64,000 nt of DNA from JAHRAW01 sp965262585 (GCA_965262585.1 OZ253546.1:1674001-1738000); one strand, 5' to 3'. Positions 34,252-43,816 are shown, counted from the first letter of the stretch. Numbers and translations are program-made. The notes: generated from the letters alone by a model not told the origin.

Positions 34252-35427
34252 ATGCCTACTCCTGCGTTCCAATGGGACGACCCTTTCGATCTGGAATCCC
34301 AACTCAGCACCGAGGAAAAACAAGTGCGCGACAGCGCCCGGGAGTTTTGCGAGCGCGAGTTGATGCCGGGGATCATTCAAGCCAACCGCAACGAAACTTT
34401 TGACCCCGGCCTGATGAAGCAGTTTGGCCAACTCGGCATGCTCGGGTCAACGCTGCCCGAAGAATACGGCGGCGCGGGGTTGAACCACATCGGCTATGGC
34501 TTGGTGGCGCGGGAAGTGGAGCGGGTTGACAGCGGTTACCGCTCGTGCGTGAGCGTACAATCGTCGTTGGTCATGCATCCGATTCACGCTTACGGCAGCG
34601 AGGAGCAAAAACAAAACTATCTGCCGAGACTGGCCAGAGGCGAAATTATCGGCTGCTTCGCCCTCACCGAACCGGATCATGGTTCCGACGCCGGCGGCCT
34701 GAAAACTCGCGCCGAAAAAGTCGCCGGCGGTTACCGCTTGTCCGGCACCAAAACTTGGATCACCAACGCCCCGGTCGCCGACCTCGCCATCGTCTGGGCC
34801 AAACTCGACCAAGTCATCCACGGCTTCATTCTGGAACGCGGCATGGAAGGACTCAGCACCCCCAAAATCGAAGGCAAGATGAGCCTACGCGCCTCGCCCA
34901 CCGGCCAGATCGTCATGGACAAAGTATTCGTGCCCGAACAAAACCTGCTACCCGCGGTGCGCGGCTTAAAAGGCCCGTTCGGCTGCCTCAACAAGGCGCG
35001 CTACGGCATCGCCTGGGGAGTAATGGGTGCCGCCGAATTCTGTTGGCACGCGGCACGCGATTACACCTTGACGCGCAAACAATTCGACCGCCCGCTGGCA
35101 CAAAACCAACTGATCCAGAAAAAACTGGCCGACATGCAAACCGAAATCGCCCTCGGATTACAAGCCTGCCTGCGCATTGGCCGACTGCTCGATGAAGACC
35201 GCTGCGCGGTGGAAAACATCTCCCTGATCAAGCGCAACAACTGCGGCAAAGCCCTGGAAATCGCCCGCATGTCCCGCGACATGCACGGCGCCAACGGCGT
35301 CTCCGACGAATACCATGTAATCCGCCACCTAGCCAACCTCGAAACCGTCAACACCTACGAAGGCACCCACGACATCCACGCCCTAATCCTCGGCCGCGCA
35401 CAAACCGGATTGCAGGCGTTTTGTTAG
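34252..35427 (+). CDS. gcdH: Glutaryl-CoA dehydrogenase
   Basis: FAD enzyme that oxidises and decarboxylates glutaryl-CoA to crotonyl-CoA in lysine and tryptophan breakdown. The 391-residue length is standard. Family marks are FALTEPDHGSDAGG, KTWITNAPVADLAIVWAK, the substrate Arg in KMSLRASPTG, and catalytic Glu370 in TYEGTHDIH. The start is the ATG at 34252, because the longer frame runs back into the channel gene. It ends 28 bp from the convergent creatinase stop. Confidence 0.95.
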   Translation: MPTPAFQWDDPFDLESQLSTEEKQVRDSAREFCERELMPGIIQANRNETFDPGLMKQFGQLGMLGSTLPEEYGGAGLNHIGYGLVAREVERVDSGYRSCVSVQSSLVMHPIHAYGSEEQKQNYLPRLARGEIIGCFALTEPDHGSDAGGLKTRAEKVAGGYRLSGTKTWITNAPVADLAIVWAKLDQVIHGFILERGMEGLSTPKIEGKMSLRASPTGQIVMDKVFVPEQNLLPAVRGLKGPFGCLNKARYGIAWGVMGAAEFCWHAARDYTLTRKQFDRPLAQNQLIQKKLADMQTEIALGLQACLRIGRLLDEDRCAVENISLIKRNNCGKALEIARMSRDMHGANGVSDEYHVIRHLANLETVNTYEGTHDIHALILGRAQTGLQAFC

Positions 35428-35455
35428 TGGTGAATCTCTACCACGGGCGGCGAAA

Positions 35456-36664
35456 TCAACGCGACGGGATAATGTTGTGTTCCGGGCCGTAAGGAAAGCC
35501 GGTGATGTTTTCCGCGTCGTCCTCGCCTATCACCAGGATGTCGTGCTCGCGATAACCACCGGCGCCGGGCTGTCCTTCCGGAATCATGATCATCGGCTCC
35601 ATGGACACTACCATGTTCGGTTGCAAAACCGTCTCAATGTCTTCGCGTAACTCGAGACCGGCCTCGCGGCCGTAGTAGTGGCACAAGATGCCGAAGGAAT
35701 GGCCGTATCCGAAAGTGCGATTTTGCAAAAGCCCGTAGGATTCATAGATTTTGTTAAGTTCCAGCGCGATGTCGCAGCAGCGTGCGCCGGGCTTCATCAA
35801 CTTCAGACCGGCCTCGTGCACTTCGACATTAATCTCCCACAACCTGAGTGACTCCGCATCGGCATGGTCAAAAAACAGCGTGCGCTCCAGCGCAATGTAA
35901 TAACCGGCGATCATGGAAAAACAATTGAGGGACAAAATGTCGCCCTTTTGCACGCGCCTTGAGGTGACCGGATTATGCGCGCCGTCGGTGTTGATGCCCG
36001 ATTGAAACCACGTCCATGTATCCATCAATTCGGCATCCGGGAAACGCTTGGCGGTCTCCGTCACCATCGCGTTGGTGGAGGCGAGTGCCGCCATATATTC
36101 GGGGGTGCCGTCACGCACCGCATCCGTCAGCGCCGCCGCCCCGATATCGCAAATTTGCGCGCCTTGCCGGATGTGTGCAATCTCCTCGTCGGATTTAACC
36201 ATGCGCAGGCGCATCGCCGGTCTGCCAATATCCTTGAATTCGCAATCCGGCAGGGCGGCGCGCAATTTGTCCATGTTCTCTAAATTGATGTGGTCTCGCT
36301 CCACGCCGACGACTCCCTTTTTCGGCGCGACTTTTTGCACGGCACTAAGATAATTGTCTCGTTGCCAGTCGGTATAGACGATGTTCTCGCCGCCGAAAGT
36401 GCGCCGCCACGGCTGGCCGCCGTCGATGTTGGCGGAAATGGAGACGGATTTGTCGGCATCCACCAGCAGCCCGTAGAGACGGCCGAATGTGCAGTACAAA
36501 AAGTCACTGTAATAGTTGATGTTGTGGATTGAGGTGAACAACACAGCGTCCATGCCTTCCGCCGCCATCGTTGCGCGCAGTTTTGAGAGCCGGTCTTCAA
36601 ATTCGCCGTCTGAAAAAGTATGAGTTACCGGCGTGCCGTTCTGGATGTGTATCAGACTTTTCAT
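35456..36664 (-). CDS. Creatinase (creatine amidinohydrolase)
   Basis: Hydrolyses creatine to sarcosine and urea. At 402 residues it matches Pseudomonas creatinase closely over its length: SANIDGGQPWRRTF, TWTWFQSGINTDGAHNPVT with catalytic His230, ALERTLFFDH, GYGHSFGILCHYYGREAG and GGYREHDILVIGEDDAENITG. The fold is that of M24 aminopeptidases, but without metal ligands, as in known creatinase. The ATG at 36664 has AGGAG 10 bp upstream. It is the last gene of the importer-creatininase-creatinase unit. A creatininase gene next to it makes the assignment firm. Confidence 0.95.
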   Translation of the reverse strand: MKSLIHIQNGTPVTHTFSDGEFEDRLSKLRATMAAEGMDAVLFTSIHNINYYSDFLYCTFGRLYGLLVDADKSVSISANIDGGQPWRRTFGGENIVYTDWQRDNYLSAVQKVAPKKGVVGVERDHINLENMDKLRAALPDCEFKDIGRPAMRLRMVKSDEEIAHIRQGAQICDIGAAALTDAVRDGTPEYMAALASTNAMVTETAKRFPDAELMDTWTWFQSGINTDGAHNPVTSRRVQKGDILSLNCFSMIAGYYIALERTLFFDHADAESLRLWEINVEVHEAGLKLMKPGARCCDIALELNKIYESYGLLQNRTFGYGHSFGILCHYYGREAGLELREDIETVLQPNMVVSMEPMIMIPEGQPGAGGYREHDILVIGEDDAENITGFPYGPEHNIIPSR

Positions 36665-36695
36665 GATTTCTATTCTCCTGGTTCGGGGCGAGGAA

Positions 36696-37466
36696 TTATT
36701 CCTCAAACTCGTTTTGCACGGCACTGGTAATGCCCGCGCTACTAACTTCAACAATCAATTTTCCTTTTTCGCCGCTGGCATTTTTCGGCGAGGACAACGT
36801 ACCGGAAGGTGGCGTCCAGTCGGGATTCAGCGGGTGCAGATCGTAGGGTGGAAAACTCGCCGGCGGATGGTCTTCCACTTTGCTCATGTCCACCAGATGC
36901 GGGTGCCAGTGCAACATCATGGAAGTTTCCAAAACGCCGCCGTGTTCGATGTCCCAGCCGCCGAAGCCTTCGGGATAAAGGCGCGCAACGGTCGGCGGGT
37001 CAATAAAATCCCAATAGGAGAGGGTCATAATCCGCAAATCGTGCACGCCCTGCGCTCGCAAGTCGCGCAAGGCCAAATCGGCACCTTCCGTCAAGAACAT
37101 GGAATTTTCAAAATGGCCGTTCATCGCCACGATCTTGCGCGCACCATGCCGGGCGAACTCCAAAATTAAATCACGCACCAAGCAGGACAAAGTGTGCCCA
37201 TCCAAACTGGTGGTGCCGGGAAAATGATTGCCGCCGCCGGATTTTACCTGAGACTTGTAACCGTAAGTCAAAGGCGGGGCGACCATGCCGCCGATGCGTG
37301 TGGCGACGGTTTCCGCCATTTTTGTCGGCAACAGCACATCCACATTCATAGACATGTGCGGGCCGTGCTGCTCCAGCGCACCGAGCGGCAAAAATATCGG
37401 CGTGCGCCCGCCGCGCAGGTTGTCGCGGTATTGCCGCCAGTTCATTTCACCAATATGCACCGTCAT
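36696..37466 (-). CDS. Creatininase (creatinine amidohydrolase)
   Basis: Opens creatinine to creatine. The 256-residue protein follows Pseudomonas creatininase: the metal ligands are visible as Glu32 and His34 (LEQHG), Asp43 (NVDVLLPT), His118 and Glu120 (NGHFENS). SGGGNHFPGTTSLDG and YPEGFGGWDIEHGGV are also characteristic. It is separated from creatinase by 31 bp, and its start shares one base with the stop of the ABC ATPase, so all are co-transcribed. Confidence 0.95.
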   Translation of the reverse strand: MTVHIGEMNWRQYRDNLRGGRTPIFLPLGALEQHGPHMSMNVDVLLPTKMAETVATRIGGMVAPPLTYGYKSQVKSGGGNHFPGTTSLDGHTLSCLVRDLILEFARHGARKIVAMNGHFENSMFLTEGADLALRDLRAQGVHDLRIMTLSYWDFIDPPTVARLYPEGFGGWDIEHGGVLETSMMLHWHPHLVDMSKVEDHPPASFPPYDLHPLNPDWTPPSGTLSSPKNASGEKGKLIVEVSSAGITSAVQNEFEE

Positions 37467-38557
37467 TATTTCTCTCCGTTGTCGTCAATAAGAATATGGG
37501 ATTTTTCCGGCGGCCAGCAGAGCCGCAGTTGCCGTCCACTTAAATCACCCAATTTTTCCAGCGAGTCGGCGCGCATTTGAGTGAGCAGCGGCATGCCGCC
37601 CGCGGTTTGCAAATGCAACAGCACGAAACCGCCGACAAACTCCTCGCCAACCAGCCGGCAAGCCACGCCCTCGTCGCCCGCCGTGCGGATTTCGGTGTTT
37701 GCCGCCGCGACCACAAAATCCACCGCTGTACCCGCCGCCGGCAACGAGCCTGTAATGGGCGCGGCGAACACCCCCTCCGCTGTTTCGATGCGAAGCCGTG
37801 AATCGCCGTCCGCCCCCACGGCGCGCCCTTGAAAAATGTTGTTGGTGCCGATGAATTTGGCGACGAAGCGGTTGCGCGGCGTGCGATAAATGCTTTGCGG
37901 CGAGCCGATTTGTTGAATGCGCCCGGCGTCCATGACGACGATACGGTCCGCCATGGCGAAGGCCTCGGAATGGCTGTGGGTAACGTACAAAAAAGTGATA
38001 CCGGCCTCTTTTTGTAATTGCGACAAAACTCCCTGCATGTGCACCACCATGTTGACATCCAGTGCCGACAGCGGCTCGTCAAGGAGAAGAATTTCCGGCT
38101 CCATCACCAGCGTGCGCGCCAGTGCCACTCGCTGCCGTTGCCCGCCGGACAGATCGGAAACTGCACGCCCGGCAAAGGCTTGAATGCCCAGTTTTTCCAG
38201 CCACTCCATACTGCGGCGTCGCCGCTCGGTGCTCGAAACACCGCGCATTTTCAACCCGAATTCAGCGTTCTCCAGCACAGTCAAAAATGGAAACAGCGCC
38301 AGGTTCTGCCACACCATCGGCATGTTGCGCTTCCACGGCGGCTCCTCATTTATGCGCTCGTTGTTCATCAGCACATCGCCCGTGTCCGGTGTTTCAAATC
38401 CGGCGAGGATTTTGATCATCGTGGTTTTGCCGCAACCGCTCGGGCCGATAACAGCGATAAACTCGCCGCGCCGCACCGACAGGCTGATATCCGACAACGC
38501 TGGCACGCCGTTGAAAGTTTTGCTGACATTGCGTAAGACGGCCAGTGAATCGTTCAT
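37466..38557 (-). CDS. Polyamine-type ABC importer, ATP-binding subunit
   Basis: A 363-residue PotA/FbpC-type ATPase. Walker A is GPSGCGKTT at 38-46, the Q-loop is MVWQNLALFPF, the signature LSGGQRQR and Walker B ILLLDEPLSALD. The C-terminal 130 residues are a TOBE regulatory domain. It overlaps the permease gene by 4 bp and creatininase by 1 bp. Its coupling to creatinine genes suggests import of creatinine or creatine; the transported compound is not proven. Confidence 0.9.
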   Translation of the reverse strand: MNDSLAVLRNVSKTFNGVPALSDISLSVRRGEFIAVIGPSGCGKTTMIKILAGFETPDTGDVLMNNERINEEPPWKRNMPMVWQNLALFPFLTVLENAEFGLKMRGVSSTERRRRSMEWLEKLGIQAFAGRAVSDLSGGQRQRVALARTLVMEPEILLLDEPLSALDVNMVVHMQGVLSQLQKEAGITFLYVTHSHSEAFAMADRIVVMDAGRIQQIGSPQSIYRTPRNRFVAKFIGTNNIFQGRAVGADGDSRLRIETAEGVFAAPITGSLPAAGTAVDFVVAAANTEIRTAGDEGVACRLVGEEFVGGFVLLHLQTAGGMPLLTQMRADSLEKLGDLSGRQLRLCWPPEKSHILIDDNGEK

Positions 38558-39342
38558 TTGCTCTGGCCTTTTTGCATGAGCATTTCGGCGGCAATCACCA
38601 TGGCGATGGTCGCCGTGAAAGTGAAAGATCCGATCACATTGATGCGCGGAGTGACCGGCCCTTGCAGAAGATTGAGCGCTCGCACGGGTAGCGTCTCGTG
38701 AATTCCAGAGACAAACCAGGCAACGGCATACTCGTCAAAAGACACCGCCAGCGCGAGAAAAAGCGCGGCGGCGATGGCCGAGCGGCAAAACGGTAAGATG
38801 ACAAAGCGAGTCGCCTGCCATTCGCCGGCGCCGAGATTCCACGCCGCTTCTTCGAGATTTTTATCCATCTGATGCAGGCGCAGGCGAATGAGTGCCATGG
38901 CGAAGGGCGTGCAAATGACGACGTGCCCGATCCAGATTGCCACGGGCCGTCCGGCGAGGCCGATGCGCGACAAATAGGCGAGCATCGCCAGCCCGAAAAT
39001 TACCAGCGGTACGGTGGGCGGCAGTAGCACCAGCGACAAAAAAATGCCCTTGCCGCGAAAACGCCAACGGTAATCGGTATAAGCCGCGCAAAAACCAAGA
39101 AAAGTTGCCGTCACCGCCGCCGCCATGCCGACCGACAAAGTGCGCCACAACGCGGCGGCATCTTTCGGGTCGTTCCACGATTCGATATACCAGCGCAGGC
39201 TGAAACCGCTCGGTGGCAGCGTTGGAAAACGCTCCACGCTCAGCGAAAAAATAAAACTGGAAATGACCGGCAGGGCGATAAAAAGCCCGACCAGAAAACA
39301 GCAGGCCGTTCCCAAGCGGAAGTTCAGCCGCGCGGTTTTCAT
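38554..39342 (-). CDS. Polyamine-type ABC importer permease, PotC-like
   Basis: A 262-residue inner-membrane subunit with six hydrophobic segments and the EAA-type loop EEAAWNLGAGEWQATRFVILP. The start is the ATG giving MKTARLNFRLG, which overlaps the stop of the preceding permease (ATGA). It forms the channel together with the PotB-like protein. Confidence 0.9.
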   Translation of the reverse strand: MKTARLNFRLGTACCFLVGLFIALPVISSFIFSLSVERFPTLPPSGFSLRWYIESWNDPKDAAALWRTLSVGMAAAVTATFLGFCAAYTDYRWRFRGKGIFLSLVLLPPTVPLVIFGLAMLAYLSRIGLAGRPVAIWIGHVVICTPFAMALIRLRLHQMDKNLEEAAWNLGAGEWQATRFVILPFCRSAIAAALFLALAVSFDEYAVAWFVSGIHETLPVRALNLLQGPVTPRINVIGSFTFTATIAMVIAAEMLMQKGQSK

Positions 39343-40181
39343 TTCGGTTTTCGATAAGCGAACAGCACCGCCGACAGCGCGATGGTCAAAAGCACGGCGC
39401 TCATGGTGATAGCGACGACGGCGGCGCGTGGCCATTGCTGTCCGGCCTTGGTCAGGTCGGTGATGAGAATGGACAAGGTCTGCGAGGTGGCGCCACCCAG
39501 ATAAATGGGGCTGGCGAAATCACCGAAAATTAGAATGAATGAGAACAACGCCGCCAACACAAGCCCGGCGCGTGCGCCCGGAATTACCACCGCGAAAACG
39601 ATGCGCACCGGCCCGCAACCCAGATTGTGGGCGGCGTGCATTAACTCGCGCGGCACTTGCGAGAAGCCGAAGACTTGCAACAAAATCGCCAACGGCAGGC
39701 ACAGCGTTAAATACCCGATGAAAGTTCCGACTACGTTGTTCAACATCTGCACCGCCGGTAGGCCGATAACAACCAAAAGCGTGTTGATGATGCCGGTGTC
39801 CCCCAGATAAATCTGCCACGAGTAAATGCGCACCAGATAACTCGTGAAAAAAGGCGCAATCAGAGCCATCACGGCGAGCCGCCGAGCCTGAGGCGACAGG
39901 CGAAAGGCGATGTGATAGGCGACTGGGAAAGCCACCATGCAAGTCAGCAAGGCGCCGGCCACGGCAAAAAATACGGTGTTGCCAAAAGCCTGCCAGAAAT
40001 AGGCCTGTCCGTACACTTTCACCCAGTTGTCCGGGGTGAGGTCCGGTTGCAAGCGGAAAGAATGGACGCTCCAGAAAGTCAGCGCGACCAAAAACAAAAG
40101 CGGTGCAAGAAAAAGTGCCACCTGCCACAAAAGCGGCGGCAGAATGTGCCAGGCCGCAAAGGCGTTGAACCGGCGATTCAC
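39339..40181 (-). CDS. Polyamine-type ABC importer permease, PotB-like
   Basis: A 280-residue permease with six hydrophobic segments and the EAA-like loop MHAAHNLGCGPVRIVFAVVIPG. It starts with GTG (MNRRFNAFAAWH), 40 bp after the binding-protein stop, and ends overlapping the second permease. Together they give a classical PotABCD-type importer. Confidence 0.9.
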   Translation of the reverse strand: MNRRFNAFAAWHILPPLLWQVALFLAPLLFLVALTFWSVHSFRLQPDLTPDNWVKVYGQAYFWQAFGNTVFFAVAGALLTCMVAFPVAYHIAFRLSPQARRLAVMALIAPFFTSYLVRIYSWQIYLGDTGIINTLLVVIGLPAVQMLNNVVGTFIGYLTLCLPLAILLQVFGFSQVPRELMHAAHNLGCGPVRIVFAVVIPGARAGLVLAALFSFILIFGDFASPIYLGGATSQTLSILITDLTKAGQQWPRAAVVAITMSAVLLTIALSAVLFAYRKPK

Positions 40182-40221
40182 TTTCCGCTCCCCGACGCGG
40201 AAAAGTGAAGATGCCCGCGAC

Positions 40222-41358
40222 TCATGCGTTCTTGTATTTAAGCCATAAGTCGTTCCACTCTTCCAGCGATTGGCGCACCGGCAGTTGCCGCAAGTGAATG
40301 GATCCGGCGCGGATGTCGGTGATCATGTTATCGCCGGACAAGTCCATGTTTGCGCGCTTCGCTTCGGCGGGATGTTCGCGGTTCAGTTTTTCCCAGCCGA
40401 GGCGGCTGGGCACGGCGGTCGGGTAGGCTTGCATCAACGCTTTGCGCATCTGCCCTTCGGGAGAGGTGAGATATTGCACCAACTTTTTTGCCAGTGCGGG
40501 GTTTTTGGCGTTTTTGCCGATGCCGAGTCCTTCGGTGAACTGGATGCCGCCTTCGCGCGGCACGACGGTGGCGATCGGCGCACCATCTTTTTCTAGGACG
40601 CCGGAGATCCAATCACCGATGCCACACATGGCATGCACTTCGCCACTTTTCAGCGAAGATAACACGCCGCCGTAGTCGAAAAAGCCCTTCACTTGCGGAC
40701 GCAACGACAAGGTGGTGTCGTGCAACTTGGAAAAAGCGGCACTGTCGATGTCAAAGGGGCTGGCGTTGCCGTCGTACAAACTCAGGCAGCCGAGATTGGG
40801 CAGGTGCCAGTCAAAATGCCCGACTTTGCCTTTGACTTTGGCATCCCACAGCAGACCGTAGCTTTCCGCCATTTTGGCGTCCACAACTTGCGTGTTGTAG
40901 GTTACGCCCAAAAATCCGAAACTCACCGGCACGGCGAACAAATCATCGCCGTCCCAAAATCCGGGGACCGGAAATTTCTGGAATTCGGGGAAGAAATCGT
41001 CAAAGGGATAATCGGACGGGTCGAGTTTTTCCAAATAATTAGCGGTGTGCAACTGCGTCACATATTCGGCGTCGGACAAAATGACATCAAAGGTGCCGGG
41101 CGGCGACTGCGCAATCAAGGCGAGCATGTTGTCGCCACCGGTGTAGTACTTGGATTCGATCTTGACGTTGTTTGCCTCTTCAAAGGCGCCGACAATGTCG
41201 GGTTCGCCATTGCCGTACCAAGCGAGTAAGGTCATGGTGTCCGCGGCATGCACTTTGGACGAGGTCAGCACCGCTGGAAAAGCGACGGTGGCAATGCCGG
41301 CGGCGGTGTGTTGCAGAAAGCGGCGGCGAGGCTGGTTCGGGCGGTTGGATTGGGACAT
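40222..41358 (-). CDS. Tat-exported periplasmic binding protein, PotD-like
   Basis: A 378-residue solute-binding protein. The N-terminus has a twin-arginine signal, PRRRFLQHTAAG, followed by a hydrophobic stretch and cleavage after about VHA at 38. The mature part resembles PotD-type spermidine/putrescine receptors (YTGGDNMLALIA, VPVSFGFLGVTYN, YLTSPEGQM). GGAGG sits 7 bp before the ATG. Being first in the unit with creatininase and creatinase, it probably captures creatinine or creatine. Export through Tat implies folding before transport. About 107 bp upstream lies the LysR gene. Confidence 0.9.
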   Translation of the reverse strand: MSQSNRPNQPRRRFLQHTAAGIATVAFPAVLTSSKVHAADTMTLLAWYGNGEPDIVGAFEEANNVKIESKYYTGGDNMLALIAQSPPGTFDVILSDAEYVTQLHTANYLEKLDPSDYPFDDFFPEFQKFPVPGFWDGDDLFAVPVSFGFLGVTYNTQVVDAKMAESYGLLWDAKVKGKVGHFDWHLPNLGCLSLYDGNASPFDIDSAAFSKLHDTTLSLRPQVKGFFDYGGVLSSLKSGEVHAMCGIGDWISGVLEKDGAPIATVVPREGGIQFTEGLGIGKNAKNPALAKKLVQYLTSPEGQMRKALMQAYPTAVPSRLGWEKLNREHPAEAKRANMDLSGDNMITDIRAGSIHLRQLPVRQSLEEWNDLWLKYKNA

Positions 41359-41465
41359 TTTTAATCCTCCGGGAAAATGACGGAAATCCTTACCGATAGT
41401 TCTAGCACAAGAAATTGCGGAGTTCGGTGGGAAATAATGAATTGTGTTTTTGCTTTTTCCAAATA

Positions 41466-42512
41466 TCAGGCGGAAAAATCGCTTTTGTAAAAAGCGAGAA
41501 AGTCTCGAAGCGCCGTTTGCACAGGCGAGTGCCGCTGCCTTTTTTTGCTGATGAAACCGATTTTCATGCGCGGCACGGCTTCCGCCACCGGCTTGGATAA
41601 AATGCGGTCGCCTTCGAGGGACCACGGGCGAAAAAGTATTTCCGACAAAATGGTTACGCCCTCGCCCTGGGCCACATAACCGCGCACCGCCTCCACCGTT
41701 TCGGTGCGCAGGTAACATTGCGGTTTTTTTCCGTATTCGGCAAAAAACATGTGCGTGTTTTCTTCGGCCTCATCAATCGTCAGTTGAATGTAAGGCTCCC
41801 GCGCAACCTCAGCAAGCGGCACCGCCTTCATTTCGGAAAAGCGGTGATTTGCGTCGCACCACAGGGTTCGGCGCGATGAAAGCAGCGTCAGCGTATTCAG
41901 CCGGTTGCGCTTTTTGATATTTGAAACCAGCACGATGCCGGCGTCCAGCCGGCCGTCGACGATTCTTTCTTCAATTTCCTCGCGGCACAATTCCAGCAGC
42001 GACACGCGCACCATCGGAAACAGGCGGCGAAAACGCGACAGCAGCGGCGGTAAAAAATAACCGTGCACAGCCGGAGACGCCGCCAGGGTGAGTTCTCCGG
42101 TTAAATGGGAAGTTTTTTTGAGCGCCCAAGCGGCGTCTTTTACGAGGGAGAGGGTTTTCTCACAATAATTGCGAAAGCGCGCGCCGTCTATGGTCAAGCG
42201 CATGCCGCGGCGGTTCCGCTCAAAAAATTTGACCGACAAAAAATCCTCCATTTGCCGAATAGCGGTGGTGATAACGGCGGGGGAAACATGAATTTCATGG
42301 GCGGCGGCGGTTATTTGGCCGGTGTCGGCGACGGCGAGGAAATACTTCATTTTTTTCAGCGTGAGAATCTCCGCCGAACGCGCAATCCCGCCACCAAAGG
42401 ATGCGTCCGGCAAATCGGCACGGTGATCTTTGTTGGTTTTATTCACCACAATAAACCGCCGGTGATGATGAAAATATTTGGTTGTCGCGCTGCATGATTC
42501 CAGTATAACCAC
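41466..42512 (-). CDS. LysR-family regulator, likely of the creatinine genes
   Basis: The HTH region (FLAVADTGQITAAAHEIHVSPAVITTAIRQMEDFLSV-type, given here only in outline) and the effector domain follow the LysR layout; total frame 348 residues. The start is uncertain: the frame opens with GTG at 42512, another GTG lies near 42446, and the typical LysR N-terminus begins around LTLKKMKYF, which has only ATT/CTG-type or internal ATG starts. It is immediately upstream of the importer operon on the same strand and is the best candidate for its control, with creatinine, creatine or sarcosine as possible effectors. Confidence 0.85.
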   Translation of the reverse strand: MVILESCSATTKYFHHHRRFIVVNKTNKDHRADLPDASFGGGIARSAEILTLKKMKYFLAVADTGQITAAAHEIHVSPAVITTAIRQMEDFLSVKFFERNRRGMRLTIDGARFRNYCEKTLSLVKDAAWALKKTSHLTGELTLAASPAVHGYFLPPLLSRFRRLFPMVRVSLLELCREEIEERIVDGRLDAGIVLVSNIKKRNRLNTLTLLSSRRTLWCDANHRFSEMKAVPLAEVAREPYIQLTIDEAEENTHMFFAEYGKKPQCYLRTETVEAVRGYVAQGEGVTILSEILFRPWSLEGDRILSKPVAEAVPRMKIGFISKKRQRHSPVQTALRDFLAFYKSDFSA

Positions 42513-42627
42513 AAAACCGGCGGTGGGAAACGCACGCAGCGCGAGATAAGGATGCGGTACGTTTCGCGTTTGGGTGGCGGCAAATCCGAGTGTTGGGGTC
42601 GGCTATAGCGCATACAATGGGTGGGTT

Positions 42628-43785
42628 ATGGCACTGCATTTTACTCGGGAGGAATTTCAAGCGCGGCTTGTTGCGGCTTGTGCTGGGCTTGCTGAGCGGG
42701 AACTCGATGGCTTGTTGCTGTTCGCGCCGGAGAGTCACTATTATCTGAGCGGCTATGATACTTTCGGTTTTGCTTTGTTTCAGTGCATGGTGTTGCCGGC
42801 GGAAGGGCAGCCGCATTTGCTGACGCGCGCGCCGGATCTTCGGCAGGCGCAGCAGACTTCAATATTAAGCGATGCGCAAATTCACATTTGGAAAGACGGC
42901 GCGGATGCCGACCCCTATGCGCATCTCGCGCGGTTGCTGGGGGAACTTGGTTTGCTCGGAAAACGCCTCGGTGTTGAAACCCAAACGGCCGGGCTGACTG
43001 CTTACGATGGACAGCGCGTATACGCGGCGCTCGATGGCAAGGCTGAACTGGTGGAAGCCTCCGACCTAGTCGGGTTGCTTCGCCGCCGTAAAAGCAAAGC
43101 CGAGATCGATTATCACCGCCGCGCCGCACAACTTAGCGATGATGCTCTCGATGCGGCGTTGCGCATTACTCACGGCGGCGCTTTTGAGGGCGACATTCTG
43201 GCCGCCATGCAGGGCGCAGTGTTCGCCGGCGGCGGCGACTATCCCGGCAACGAGTTTATTATCGGCTCGGCTCGAGGGGCGTTGCTGTGTCGCTATTATT
43301 CAGGCCGGCGGCATCTTGATGCGCAAGACCAACTGACTCTGGAATGGTCGGGCGTCTACCGGCGTTATCACGCGGCGATGATGCGCACGCTGGTGGTGGG
43401 CAAGGCTAACGATAAGCAGCGCAAGATGCACGCCGCCGCGGTCGAAGCGCTGCTGGCCTGCGAACAGGCGGTGCGCCCCGGTGAACCCATGGGTGCGGTG
43501 TTCGATGCGCACGCGCGGGTGTTTGACGCCCACGGATTTGCCCACGCGCGCCTCAACGCCTGTGGCTACAGCATGGGCGCGACCTATACGCCGTGCTGGA
43601 TGGATACGCCGATGTTCTATCGCGACAATCCGTTGCCGATGGCGGCCAACAACGTGTTTTTTCTGCATATGATCCTGATGGATTCAGACGCCGGACTGGC
43701 GATGTGCTGGGGGCATTCGATGCTGGTGACCGAGGACGGCGTCGAGCGGCTGAGTCGGCATTCGCTGGATCTGGTGGAGTGTTAG
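42628..43785 (+). CDS. M24-family (creatinase/aminopeptidase-like) protein, metal ligands lost
   Basis: A 385-residue protein with the two-domain creatinase/prolidase layout: an N-terminal domain to about residue 150, then the pita-bread domain. The first metal site, normally DxG...SDxTRT, reads WSGVYRRYHAAMMRT, and the usual HGxGH...HE region reads ACGYSMGATYTPCWMD, so the metal centre is not intact. It may be a non-metal hydrolase like creatinase, or an ectoine-hydrolase relative. The substrate is unknown. It is divergent from the LysR gene and close to the creatinine unit, though not part of that operon. The ATG giving MALHFTREEF was chosen as start. Confidence 0.8.
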   Translation: MALHFTREEFQARLVAACAGLAERELDGLLLFAPESHYYLSGYDTFGFALFQCMVLPAEGQPHLLTRAPDLRQAQQTSILSDAQIHIWKDGADADPYAHLARLLGELGLLGKRLGVETQTAGLTAYDGQRVYAALDGKAELVEASDLVGLLRRRKSKAEIDYHRRAAQLSDDALDAALRITHGGAFEGDILAAMQGAVFAGGGDYPGNEFIIGSARGALLCRYYSGRRHLDAQDQLTLEWSGVYRRYHAAMMRTLVVGKANDKQRKMHAAAVEALLACEQAVRPGEPMGAVFDAHARVFDAHGFAHARLNACGYSMGATYTPCWMDTPMFYRDNPLPMAANNVFFLHMILMDSDAGLAMCWGHSMLVTEDGVERLSRHSLDLVEC

Positions 43786-43816
43786 CGCGGTTTTGGCGGC
43801 TGGTGATAGGTGTCGA

